From Amycolatopsis camponoti (GTDB lineage: Bacteria > Actinomycetota > Actinomycetes > Mycobacteriales > Pseudonocardiaceae): DNA of 64,000 nucleotides. Shown here in pieces: positions 44,651 to 56,378 of this stretch. The stretch lies in contig NZ_CABVGP010000003.1 in NCBI RefSeq assembly GCF_902497555.1, positions 1,178,001 through 1,242,000 of the forward strand, given 5' to 3'. The notes beneath the pieces were generated by a model. That model saw nothing but the letters and a program-made list of their open reading frames with translations. It did no database searches and was not told the DNA's origin. The position numbers were made by a program, and so were the translations under genes. How positions within the stretch are numbered: position 1 is the stretch's first letter; every line of letters starts with the position of its first letter.

Positions 44651-44844
44651 GTGTCCGCGCCGCCACATGGCCGCGGGGGTGGCGGTCGGCCTCGGTGAAA
44701 CACCACTGCTCTGGGGCCGGGGTGCGTGACCTCGGCTCGTCGTGCGGGTCGTGCCCGGTGCTCGGGGCCCGGGCTTCCCGTCTTGTCACCGCTGTCTCCT
44801 GGGGATCGAATCGCCGCGCGGTCGGGGCCGCGCGGCGTTCTGTA

Positions 44845-44860
44845 ACTGGACTGGACCAGT
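44845..44860. promoter_or_regulatory. Candidate DasR operator 1 of the chitinase genes
   Basis: ACTGGACTGGACCAGT matches the dre core TGGTCTAGACCA at 10 of 12 positions. DasR is the GntR-type regulator of chitin and N-acetylglucosamine use in Streptomyces and relatives. The rest of 44651-45036 holds no gene. Confidence 0.55.
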
Positions 44861-44933
44861 GAGGCGGCTCCGCCGATCACTCGTTTCAGTCGTTCAGCTG
44901 CCCTTCGGCACTCTCCGTGGTTGTGCTTCCCTA

Positions 44934-44949
44934 ATTGGTCTGGACCACG
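44934..44949. promoter_or_regulatory. Candidate DasR operator 2 of the chitinase genes
   Basis: ATTGGTCTGGACCACG matches the dre core at 11 of 12 positions and lies 88 bases upstream of the first chitinase start, where it would overlap or follow the promoter. Confidence 0.65.
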
Positions 44950-45036
44950 TAACGTCTTCGCAAACGGTGCATAAACACCACCCGGTCCCCGCCTGTGGTG
45001 GTCACGCCGTTCCCTTACCTGGTTCAAAGGAGAGCG

Positions 45037-46664
<1,628 letters not shown>

Positions 46665-46668
<4 letters not shown>

Positions 46669-48014
46669 CGCGCCGGTGGTTGCCCGCACTCGGGCTGGCG
46701 GCCGCGGCCGCCACGATCGGCGCGATGTTCGTGATCGCTCCGGCGAACGCGGCGGGTGGCGTGTCCGCGACCTTCGCGAAGGGCTCCGACTGGGGCACCG
46801 GCTACGAGGGCAAGTACACGATCGCCAACGGCTCGGGTTCCACGCTGGCGACCTGGACCGTCGAGTTCGACCTGCCGAGCGGCGCGAAGATCTCGTCGCT
46901 GTGGGACGGCAGCTACACGGCGTCCGGCCAGCACGTCACGGTCAAGAACACGTGGAACGGCAACGTCGGCAACGGCGGTAGCGCGAGCTTCGGCTTCAAC
47001 GTCGCGTACTCGGGTTCGTACGTCGCGCCGTCGAACTGCAAGCTCAACGGTGGGTCGTGTGCGGCCGGGGGGACACCCCCGACCACCACACCGCCGCCTA
47101 CGACGACGCCCCCGCCGACCACGACCCCGCCGCCGGGGACCGGTGGCAAGGGCGCGCCGTACCTCTACATGGGCTGGGGCAGCCCGCCCAACCCGCAGAC
47201 GGTGATGAACGCGACCGGCGTCAAGTGGTTCACCATGGCGTTCATCAACGCCTCCGGTGGCTGCAACCCGGCGTGGGACAGCAGCCGTCCGCTTTCGGGC
47301 AGCGCGGACGCGAACGCGATCGCGCAGATCAAGGCGGCGGGCGGCCAGGTCGTCCCGTCGTTCGGCGGCTGGAGCGGCAACAAGCTCGGCCCGAACTGCT
47401 CGACGCCGGCCGCGCTGGCGGGTGCGTACCAGCAGGTGATCAACGCGTACGGGCTGAAGGCGATCGACATCGACATCGAGAACTCCGACGAGTTCGAGAA
47501 CGAGGCCGTGCAGGACCGCATCCTGGGCGCGCTGAAGATCGTCAAGCAGAACAACCCGGGCGTGCAGACCATCCTGACGTTCGGCACGTCGACGACCGGC
47601 CCGAACTACTACGGCAACCGGCTCATCGACCAGTCGAAGGCCCTCGGCGCGAACGTGGACGTGTACACGATCATGCCGTTCGACTTCGGCGGCGGCTCGA
47701 ACATGTACCAGAGCACGGTGAACGCGGCGAACGGCTTGCGCGACAAGCTGAAGTCAACGTTCGGGTGGAGCGACGCCACGGCGTACAGCCACGTCGGCAT
47801 CTCGGGCATGAACGGCCTGTCCGACCAGCAGGAGCTGACCGATCTGTCGACCTGGACCCAGATCACCAACTGGGCCAAGACGAATCACCTCGGCAGGCTG
47901 GCGTTCTGGTCGGTGAACCGGGATCGTGGTTGTCCTGGCGGTGGCGTGCAGTCGGCCTGCAGCGGCATCGCCCAGAACGACTGGGACTTCACGAAGGTGA
48001 CGGCGGGCTTCTGA
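46665..48014 (+). CDS. Second secreted GH18 chitinase with CBM2
   Basis: A 449-residue secreted chitinase: signal peptide (about 1-29), CBM2 (about 30-134), a short Thr/Pro linker (about 137-160) and a compact GH18 domain (about 165-449) of the ChiD/bacterial class III-like type. The catalytic motif is AIDIDIEN with D268, D270 and E272. GTG 46665 overlaps the stop of the first gene (GTGA), so the pair is coupled. The CBM2 is about 87% identical to that of the first chitinase while the catalytic domains differ strongly. A terminator follows. Confidence 0.95.
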
Positions 48015-48028
48015 CGTCGTCGTGATTG

Positions 48029-48069
48029 AAAGCCCCCTTGCCGGCTCCCCGGGCCGGCAAGGGGGCTTT
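48029..48069 (+). terminator. Terminator of the chitinase operon
   Basis: AAAGCCCCCTTGCCGG (48029-48044) pairs fully with 48054-48069, followed by T residues. Confidence 0.92.
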
Positions 48070-48083
48070 TCAGTGCCCCGCTC

Positions 48084-48261
48084 TCAATGCCCCACCAGGC
48101 GAGCACGAACGCGATCCGCGCGCTCCGCCGCCGCATCACCACGGCGAGCACGCTCGTCAGCGTCGGGACCCCTTTGGTCACACGTGGCTCGCCACGCCCA
48201 GCCCGATCGCCGCCAGGACGATCAGCTTGAAGCCCAGCTCGGTGATGATCCGGCTGTTCAC
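48084..48261 (-). pseudogene. Remnant of a DUF6186-like small membrane protein
   Basis: GTG 48261 begins NSRIITELGFKLIVLAAIGLG, the opening helix typical of DUF6186 proteins, but TGA follows at 48178-48180. One base back, the other frame continues with VTKGVPTLTSVLAVVMRRRS and ARIAFVLAWWG, the family's second half. A further frame change seems needed near the end. The chain is thus broken by at least one frameshift and sits beside the chitinase terminator. The family name is from memory of its pattern. Confidence 0.6.
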
Positions 48262-48615
48262 GGCCGCCTCGCCGCGGCGGCCGCGCGGAACATCGCCAGG
48301 CCGGCCGCGAACCAGCCCATGATCGCCAGTGCCTGGACCCAGCGGCTGGTCAACAGCGGGTCGACCAGGTCGCTCATCGTCGGGTGGGTCGTCGACAGCC
48401 CGCCCGCCGCCTGCTCGTAGACGAACGACAGCAGCTCCCACGCGCACCACCGCCGACCACAGCCACGCCCGGTGCGGCACCGGCCGGTCCACCGGCAGCG
48501 ACGGGTCGCGCCATTCCGCGAACAGCGGGACCACACCGATCGCCGAGATCGTGACCGCCATCGGGACGCTGTCGCGGCAGAAACCGGCAAGCCGGGCCGC
48601 GCCCCCGAAGTGCAT
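48258..48615 (-). pseudogene. Frameshifted small membrane protein upstream of the DUF6186-like remnant
   Basis: From ATG 48615 the frame reads a helix-containing protein through VPMAVTISAIGVVPLFAEW and HRAWLWSAVV. Near 48443 the sensible reading moves to another frame, WELLSFVYEQAAGGLSTT and MGWFAAGLAMFRAAAAARR, ending at TGA 48258. That stop overlaps the GTG of the next remnant, so the two were a coupled pair. Family unknown. Both partners being damaged suggests the operon lost its function. Confidence 0.6.
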
Positions 48616-48646
48616 CACTGGGCCGGCTCGCCACAGGCGGCCACCC

Positions 48647-48760
48647 GCCCTCCCTAGGGGGGCGTGCCCATGTCCAGCGTATCGGCACACACCGACGAAA
48701 GTGTTCGTCGCGGCCTGTGGGGCCGCAGTTGCCCACAACCTTCCTGGGCTGTGGACAACT
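48647..48760. repeat. Intergenic element with DnaA-box-like 9-mer, copy 2
   Basis: CCCTCCCTAGGGGGGCGTGC, then CAGCGTATCGG and GACGAAAGTG, match the order and much of the sequence at 5268-5325. GTTGCCCACAAC follows at about 48729, then TGTGGACAA at 48750-48758, a perfect actinobacterial DnaA-box 9-mer. The gap 48616-48852 holds no gene. Confidence 0.6.
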
Positions 48761-48852
48761 GTGCGGGGAGCCGGTTGTGCGGACGCCGAGGGGCTTGGCG
48801 TGGTTCCTTCGCGACAGACCCACAGACAGACGACGGCTGGCGGATTCCTCGA

Positions 48853-50208
<1,356 letters not shown>

Positions 50209-50267
50209 TCACGTCCATCTCACGATTCCGGCTTTCTTGTTCGGTTCTTCCGCACAAGAATGGGGTG

Positions 50268-51173
50268 ATGCTGAACCCGTGGCGCCTGCGGCTGCTGAGC
50301 CGGCTCGACACGCTGGGGACGGTCCGCGCGGTGGCGCAGGACGCGAACCTGAGCGCGTCGAGCGTGTCGCAGCAGCTGGCCGTGCTCGAAGCGGAAACCC
50401 GCACCCAGCTGCTGGAACGCACCGGTCGTAGAGTCCGGTTGACGCCGGCCGGGCTGATGCTGGCGCGGCGCGCGCGGGCGATCCTCGACCACATGGACAC
50501 GGTCGAGGCGGAGCTGCGCAGCCTCGGCGAGGAGCCGGTCGGCCAGGTCCGGCTGGGGGCGTTCCAGAGCGCGATCCACACGATGGCGGTCCCGGCGGTG
50601 ACCCGGCTCGCGAGCGCGTACCCGCACCTGGAGGTCGAGCTGCTGGAGCTGGAGCCGCACGAGAGCATCCCGGCCCTGCGCGGCGGCGACGCGGACGTGA
50701 TCATCACGACGACCGACTTCGTGCAGCAGCCGCTGGGCCCGGACCTCGACATCGTCCCGCTGGCGACGGACCCGATCGTGCTGGTGACGTCCGCGGAAGG
50801 CCCCCGCGGCCCGGTTTCGCTGTCCGCCTTCGCGGACTCGCCGTGGGCGCTGGACGTGCCGCGGTCGTACATGGCGAACTTGACGCTGCGCCTGTGCCGC
50901 GAGTCGGGTTTCGAGCCGCGGGTGGTGTGCCGGTTCAGCAATTACCTGATGACGTTGCAGCACGTCGAGGCCGGGTTGTCGATCGCACTGCTGCCGGAGC
51001 TGGCGGTGGACCGGCGCTACCGGGTGTCGACGCGCGAGCTGGCCTCCCCGGTGACGCGCACGATCGCGGCGGTGGTGCGCCGGGGGACACCGCTGCGCGC
51101 GGGGGTGAACGTGGTGCTGGACGCCCTGCGGCAGCCGCCGGACCTCCCGGCCCTGACGGAGTGGAGCCCGTAA
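50268..51173 (+). CDS. LysR family regulator, divergent from dgdA
   Basis: A 301-residue LysR-type regulator: N-terminal helix-turn-helix (about 1-60) with RAVAQDANLSASSVSQQLAVLE, and a substrate-binding domain (about 88-295) with VGQVRLGAFQS and the DVIITTTDF and DPIVLVTS strands. LysR proteins usually control the divergent neighbour, so dgdA is the likely target, with the coinducer perhaps a dialkylglycine. ATG 50268 follows AATGGGG, a weak ribosome-binding site. It differs from Burkholderia DgdR in details I cannot assess without alignment. Confidence 0.9.
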   Translation: MLNPWRLRLLSRLDTLGTVRAVAQDANLSASSVSQQLAVLEAETRTQLLERTGRRVRLTPAGLMLARRARAILDHMDTVEAELRSLGEEPVGQVRLGAFQSAIHTMAVPAVTRLASAYPHLEVELLELEPHESIPALRGGDADVIITTTDFVQQPLGPDLDIVPLATDPIVLVTSAEGPRGPVSLSAFADSPWALDVPRSYMANLTLRLCRESGFEPRVVCRFSNYLMTLQHVEAGLSIALLPELAVDRRYRVSTRELASPVTRTIAAVVRRGTPLRAGVNVVLDALRQPPDLPALTEWSP

Positions 51174-51180
51174 CCGGGGG

Positions 51181-53544
51181 CTACTTCTTCTCGTCGTCCT
51201 CCTCGGGTGTCTTCGGGGTTTCGCCCTTGCCGTCGTTGCCGGAGATCCGGTTCCACGCGTCGCGGACGAGGGTTTCGACGTAGAGCTTCTTCTGGTCGGG
51301 GTGGTTGAACGCCTCGCCCACCAGCGGAGCCACGACGTCGAAGCCCGTGCCGACTCCGCTGACGATCTCCCCGGCCGGCCCTTTCACCACCGGCTCGAGG
51401 AGGGTGGCGACGTCTCCACCCTTTTCGAGCAGCTGGTCACGGGCTTCGGCCAGCCGGCTCTTCTCCTCGACGGGCTCGCCCGGTTCCTGGCTGTCGGGTG
51501 GTGCGTCGTTGCCGGCCGCGTCGGGTGGTGGTTGCTCCGCATCGCCGGACTCGTTCGGTTCAGCTGCCGACATCCGCGGAGACGGCTGGTCGGGGTGATT
51601 CGTGTCCGGTGGCTCGGATCCGTCCGGCGTTCCTTGCGGGTCTTCCGGGTGTTCCTGGCCGGCCGGCGATTCCGGGTTTTCCCGCGGGCCGGGAGCTTCG
51701 GGCTCCGCTGTCGCGTGCTCCGGTGACCGGCCGAGTTCCGGCGCGGCCGTCTCCGATTCCCGGCCGCGTTCGGAGAGCTTCTGCTTGATGGCCGCGGCGA
51801 GCGCGACGCCGGTTGCGAGCAGGGATCCGATCGGGTCGGCGGTGGCGTTCTGGGACTCCGGGGTGACCGGGTCGAGGCGGTCGTGCTGCTGGCTGGTGAC
51901 GGTGTGCGTCTCGTCGTGCTTTTCGGTGACCGCCTCCGCGCCTTCGATGAGGCCTGTCACGGTCTCGGCGAGGTCGCCGGCGTCTTCGGCGGACTTCTTG
52001 GCCGCGGTCTCCTCGGGCTCGATGTCGTCGGCTCGTTCCGTCTTGCGCTCTTCGCCGGTCTCCTCGTGGGTTTCGTCGCCTTCGGACGCGTCGTCGTCTT
52101 CGTTCTTCGCCGCGCTGTCGCCGCCCGGCGAGAAGTGCTCTTGCCACGCGCCGCCGGTGGTGTCGCCGGGTAGGTGCTCGCGCGGCTGAGCGGGAGTCGC
52201 GTCCGGGTGCCCGAGTTGCAGTTCTCCGGTCCGGGGGTCCCAGGAACCCTCGTAGGGGTCGGCCTTTTCGGCCGGCGCCGACATCTCCGGGGAGAGGCCG
52301 TTCGTGTCGTGCGGTCGAGCGCCCAGTTCCGTCTCCGCGGGCGAGACGATCGTCTGCTCTTGGGGACGGATCATCGGCGTTTCGACGGACGACCGCTCGG
52401 GGCCGGGAACCTCCGGCCGTGCCTGATCCGGGGCGATCTCCGGGCCCGTGTCCGCCATCGGGATTTCCTGGCTTTGCGCCGGTTGCTCGACGCGGGTGCC
52501 GGCCGACGCGGACGGACTGTCGCCGGCCGGGGTGCGCGGGGTGAGTTCCCGTTCTCGCTCGAAGTCGCCTTCGGACTCGGCCTCCGCATCGCGCTCGGCG
52601 GCGGGTTCCGTCTCGACCGCCGTCGCCGGTTGCTCGGTTCCCGCCTCGGCCGAGTTCCACTGGCCGTCCCAGCGTGGGTCGTCCGGCTTCAGTTCGCGTT
52701 CGCGCTCGGTGTTGTCCGGGTCGTCGGCGCCGGTTTCTTCCGAGTCCGGTTGTTCGGGCTCTTCGGCGTCGTTTTCCGGGCGCTCGGGTTCGGGCTGCTC
52801 CGTGGGGTCCGGTTCGTCGCCCGGTGGGTCGTCGGCAGCCTGGTCGTCCTCGGGTTGCTCCGGCGGGGGTTGGTCGGCGTCTTCCGGTTGTTCGGCGGGC
52901 GGCTCTGGGCCGTCGGAGGCTTGGCCGGGTTGGTCGGCGGGGTCGGGTTGGTCGTCTGGTGGGTCGTCGGACGCTTGGTCGGGTTGCTCGGCGGGGTCGG
53001 TTTCGTCGGGTTGCTGGTCGGCTGGTTTTGGGTCGTCGGGTTGGTCGGCGGGGTCGGGCTGGTCGTCTGGTGGGTCGTCCGCCGCCTGGTCGTTCTCGGG
53101 TTGCTCCGGCGGGGGTTGGTCGGCGTCTTCCGGTTGTTCGGCGGGCGGCTCTGGGTCGTCCGGCTGCTCGGCAGGGTCTGGTGGGTCGTCGGCGGCCTGG
53201 TCGTTCTCCGGCTGGTCGGGCGGGGGCTGATCCGCGTCGTCCGGTTGCTGCTCGGCAGGGTCTGGCTCGTCGTCCGGTGGGTCGTCGGCGGCCTGGTCGT
53301 CCTCGGGTTGCTCCGGCGGGGGCTGGTCGCCCTGGTCCGGGTCTTCGGGCTGCTCCGCGGCGTGCGGTTCGTCGTCCGGTGGGTCTTCGGGCGCTACTTC
53401 CGGGGCGGGCTGGTCGCCGGACTCGGCCGACTCCGGGGAAGGGGCCTCGTCCTCCGGTGGGCCGTCCGGGCGGTCCTCGCCCGTGTCCGCCGGCTCCGGG
53501 GGTGGTTCCGGTGCCTCCGACGACCCGTCGCTCGTCTCGCTCAT
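51181..53544 (-). CDS. Large acidic Pro/Asp/Glu/Gln-rich repeat protein (third gene of an ATPase operon)
   Basis: A 787-residue protein with no recognised domain. The first 280 residues are built of repeats such as EQPEDADQPPPEQPENDQAA and DDPPDDQPDPADQP, extremely acidic and proline-rich and certainly disordered. Two similar segments, ERERELKPDDPRW and ERERELTPRTP, follow. One hydrophobic stretch near 573-587 (IGSLLATGVALAAAI) could be a short helix. The C-terminal 90 residues (EARDQLLEKGGDVATLLEPVVKG onward) look helical and folded. No signal peptide. Its ATG overlaps the stop of the ATPase gene (ATGA), so it is made together with it. It may act as a scaffold or DNA mimic; that is speculation. 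Confidence 0.85.
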   Translation of the reverse strand: MSETSDGSSEAPEPPPEPADTGEDRPDGPPEDEAPSPESAESGDQPAPEVAPEDPPDDEPHAAEQPEDPDQGDQPPPEQPEDDQAADDPPDDEPDPAEQQPDDADQPPPDQPENDQAADDPPDPAEQPDDPEPPAEQPEDADQPPPEQPENDQAADDPPDDQPDPADQPDDPKPADQQPDETDPAEQPDQASDDPPDDQPDPADQPGQASDGPEPPAEQPEDADQPPPEQPEDDQAADDPPGDEPDPTEQPEPERPENDAEEPEQPDSEETGADDPDNTERERELKPDDPRWDGQWNSAEAGTEQPATAVETEPAAERDAEAESEGDFERERELTPRTPAGDSPSASAGTRVEQPAQSQEIPMADTGPEIAPDQARPEVPGPERSSVETPMIRPQEQTIVSPAETELGARPHDTNGLSPEMSAPAEKADPYEGSWDPRTGELQLGHPDATPAQPREHLPGDTTGGAWQEHFSPGGDSAAKNEDDDASEGDETHEETGEERKTERADDIEPEETAAKKSAEDAGDLAETVTGLIEGAEAVTEKHDETHTVTSQQHDRLDPVTPESQNATADPIGSLLATGVALAAAIKQKLSERGRESETAAPELGRSPEHATAEPEAPGPRENPESPAGQEHPEDPQGTPDGSEPPDTNHPDQPSPRMSAAEPNESGDAEQPPPDAAGNDAPPDSQEPGEPVEEKSRLAEARDQLLEKGGDVATLLEPVVKGPAGEIVSGVGTGFDVVAPLVGEAFNHPDQKKLYVETLVRDAWNRISGNDGKGETPKTPEEDDEKK
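52850..53155. repeat. Direct 60-bp repeat inside the acidic protein gene
   Basis: 52850-52909 and 53096-53155 are identical over 60 bases by eye, with shorter related units around them. They encode the GIn/Pro/Asp repeats and should allow copy-number change by slippage or recombination. Confidence 0.8.
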
Positions 53545-56378
53545 CGTGCGGTCCCCTCGTCGGCCTTCAGGCGGAGCACTCGGTCGGCGCGGAAGGCGAG
53601 GTTCAAGAACCCCGTCGCCGCCGCGAAGCGGGCTGCTTCGGTTCTTGCGTTGCTGAGCTGAGCGGCCGCCTTCATGATCGCCGTCGGGTGGGTGGTGCCC
53701 AGGATCGTCGGGTCGTCGTCGTGCCAGTGCTCCGGGCGCAGGCGGAGTGCCGCCAGCTGTTCCGCGCTCGTCTCACCCTCGAGGACCAGGCCGCGGGCCG
53801 CCCAATCCTGCGTCGACGGGTGGGGGCCCGACTCCGGGGCCGCCGCCTTCAACGCCCGCAGCACGTCGAACCAGCGGCTGCGGCCCGCCTGCCAGCGGAC
53901 CTCCGTCCCGTCGCAGCTCGACGAAGCACCGGCCAACGTCCTTCGGGCGCTCGATGCCAGGTGCTCGATGAACTCCGCCGCCGCGTTGTACCTCGTGATG
54001 CCCGCGTACCGCGCGTCCACCGCCGTCTGGACGCGGTGCGCCACCGCGCATTCCAGCGTCCGCTCGTCGTAAGCCGCCCGCAGTGAGGCGATCCAGGCGG
54101 CGGACGGCGCCGGCGCGGGACGGCCCGCCAGGTGGGCGACCGTCAGCAGTTCCAGCCACAGCACCAGCTGCGGGTCCTCGTCCGCGCGGTGCACGGCGTC
54201 GCCCAGCTCCCGAAGCGAACACGGGCGGGCCGCACATGACTGTCCACAAGCGACACTGCGAACCGCAGCCAACGCCGGTGACGTGGACACCAGCGAAGCG
54301 TCCTCGAGAGACTCCCTCAGCGGCATGGAAAGCCGCAGCGGGCGGTCCATTCCGTCGGTGAACACCGCCGCGCGACCCGGCGGCAGCGTCACGACGTGCC
54401 GGGACTGGGCCTCGCTCAGGTTCATGGTCGCCCCGACCGCGGAACGGTCGTCCGCGGCCGGCAACCGGTGCAGGATCTTGCACGCCGTGTTCTTGATGAC
54501 GTCCGGGACGATCTTGCCCGGGATCTGCTCGGCGACGACGATCCCTTCGCCGTACGCCCGGATCTCCGCCAGCAGCGACGTGAACAGCTCCACCGCGTGC
54601 TCGGTCGGGCTCCCCGGCTCCGCCCGCTTCAGCAGCCGGTGCGCCTCCTCCAGCACCAGCACGTGCCGGAGCCCCGAAGAGCCGGCCACGTGGTGGACGC
54701 GCAGGTGCTCGAACAGCCGGATCAGCACCGCGCCGATGAAGAACGCCTTGTCCATGTCGGACCCGATGTCCTCGATCTCCAGGACGACGTTGCCGCGCAG
54801 CAGCTCCGCGACGTCCAGCGGGTGGCCGCCCTCGAAGAACCGGCCCGGCGTGCCCAGCCGGAGGGAACCGATGCGGACGTCGACGAAGCCGCGGACGTTG
54901 TCGGCGACCTCCTTGCCGTAGCCGATGCCCTTGACCACCTCGATCGCCGTCTTCTGCAGGTCGCCGAGGCTCGGGTACTTCACCGGCCCGACGCGCCCGC
55001 GGACCTGGCCGGTCACCGGGTCCCAGCCCTGGTCGACGTAACACCGGGTCAGCGCCTGCGCGAGCACCTGCGGGAACGGCTCGTCCGCGTCGAACGCCGC
55101 CATGAACAGCGCGCGCGTGAGGTCGAGGTGCGTCTGCAGCGGGAAGCCCGCCGCCGGCTCGAGCGGGTTGAGCCCGGCCGGGTACGCGTCGGGGGCGCCC
55201 GGCCGGATCACCGTGACGCGCCCGTCCGGCCCGAGCCGGCCCGCCATCGCCGCGTACTCGGCCTTCGCCGGTTCGATGACCAGCCACGGGACGCCCGCGG
55301 CGTGCAGGCCCTCCAGCAGGTGCCGGACGGTCTGCGACTTGCCCGAACCCGTCGCGCCCGCGACGAACGTGTGCCGGTTGAGCGTGTCGAGCGCGACGCG
55401 GAACTCGCCGGCCGGCTGGTCGGCGTCGTCGAGGACCGTGCCGAGCGGGATCTCGCCGGTGAACTCCGGCGTGACGTCGAACAGCGGCGGCTCGGTCATC
55501 CGGATGCCCGGCAGCTCGCGTCGCGGCGGGCGCGCGATCGCGGCGACGAACTCGCCGGTCGCCGAAAACGGAGAGGTCAGCACACCGGCCGTCCGCGTCT
55601 CCCAGACCGAGGTGAACGAGGCGCACTCGGTGCCCGGCGTCAGCACGTACGGCAGCGCGTCGAGGTCGCTGGCGCTGCACAGCAACGCCGCCGCCGCGCG
55701 GGTGCTCGCCTCGTCCGGGCCGCCGACCAGGACGTGCACGGTCCACAGGCCCGCGGGCCGCGCCCGGGACAGCTCCCGGTACCGGCCTTCCGCCCGCAGC
55801 AGCGCGATCCGGTCCGGCTCCGAGTTCTCCCGCTGCCGCAGCCGCGGGATCGTCGTCTCGAGCCCGAGCAGCTCCCGTTCGACGGCCTCGGCGCCCAGCG
55901 GCTCGGCGACGACGAGCCAGGCGAACTCGCCGGGCAGGTGGGCGACGTAGTCGTCGAAGCCGCCGCGGCCCGGCGCGTCGGACCCGGCCTCCGGTGTCCA
56001 CAGTGGATCGGGACCGCCCGCGCAGCGCGTCCACGCGGGCAGGGCCGCCCAGTCCGGCGTGGGCACGGGCGTGCCGAGGCTGCCCGGCGGGTAGAGGATC
56101 GGCACCGGCCCGGCAGCCGGCCGCGCGACCGGCGAGTGCGGGCGCCCGCCGACCAGCACGCGCAGGGGCCGCGCTCCGCCGGTGCGCTCCCAGGCGACGG
56201 CGAACGCCGCGTCCGGGCCGCGGAAGCGCAGGTCGGCGTGAGCCGCGGTCAGCGCGGCGAAGAGCTGGGCCGGGGCGCGGCCGCCGGTCTCGTCCGGCCG
56301 GTCGACGCCCGTCGCCAGGTCGTCGCCGCGGGGGACGGACAGCAGCCGGTGGAAGCCGAAGCCGTCGAGCGGGGACAT
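53541..56378 (-). CDS. HerA/VirD4-like ATPase with intact Walker motifs (second gene of operon)
   Basis: A 945-residue P-loop ATPase of the FtsK-HerA superfamily. The N-terminal 300 residues form a variable part with VHVLVGGPDEASTRAAAALL. The ATPase core has Walker A GATGSGKS at 341-348, then WLVIEPAKAEYAAM, and Walker B VLVLEEAHRLL near 573-583, followed by EQIPGKIVPDVIKNTACKILHRL, which holds sensor-type residues. The C-terminal 250 residues contain cysteines (CGQSCAARPC) and a helical end. Such enzymes pump DNA or unfold protein. No relaxase or secretion channel lies next to it. TGATG and ATGA overlaps join it to both neighbours. Confidence 0.9.
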   Translation of the reverse strand: MSPLDGFGFHRLLSVPRGDDLATGVDRPDETGGRAPAQLFAALTAAHADLRFRGPDAAFAVAWERTGGARPLRVLVGGRPHSPVARPAAGPVPILYPPGSLGTPVPTPDWAALPAWTRCAGGPDPLWTPEAGSDAPGRGGFDDYVAHLPGEFAWLVVAEPLGAEAVERELLGLETTIPRLRQRENSEPDRIALLRAEGRYRELSRARPAGLWTVHVLVGGPDEASTRAAAALLCSASDLDALPYVLTPGTECASFTSVWETRTAGVLTSPFSATGEFVAAIARPPRRELPGIRMTEPPLFDVTPEFTGEIPLGTVLDDADQPAGEFRVALDTLNRHTFVAGATGSGKSQTVRHLLEGLHAAGVPWLVIEPAKAEYAAMAGRLGPDGRVTVIRPGAPDAYPAGLNPLEPAAGFPLQTHLDLTRALFMAAFDADEPFPQVLAQALTRCYVDQGWDPVTGQVRGRVGPVKYPSLGDLQKTAIEVVKGIGYGKEVADNVRGFVDVRIGSLRLGTPGRFFEGGHPLDVAELLRGNVVLEIEDIGSDMDKAFFIGAVLIRLFEHLRVHHVAGSSGLRHVLVLEEAHRLLKRAEPGSPTEHAVELFTSLLAEIRAYGEGIVVAEQIPGKIVPDVIKNTACKILHRLPAADDRSAVGATMNLSEAQSRHVVTLPPGRAAVFTDGMDRPLRLSMPLRESLEDASLVSTSPALAAVRSVACGQSCAARPCSLRELGDAVHRADEDPQLVLWLELLTVAHLAGRPAPAPSAAWIASLRAAYDERTLECAVAHRVQTAVDARYAGITRYNAAAEFIEHLASSARRTLAGASSSCDGTEVRWQAGRSRWFDVLRALKAAAPESGPHPSTQDWAARGLVLEGETSAEQLAALRLRPEHWHDDDPTILGTTHPTAIMKAAAQLSNARTEAARFAAATGFLNLAFRADRVLRLKADEGTAR

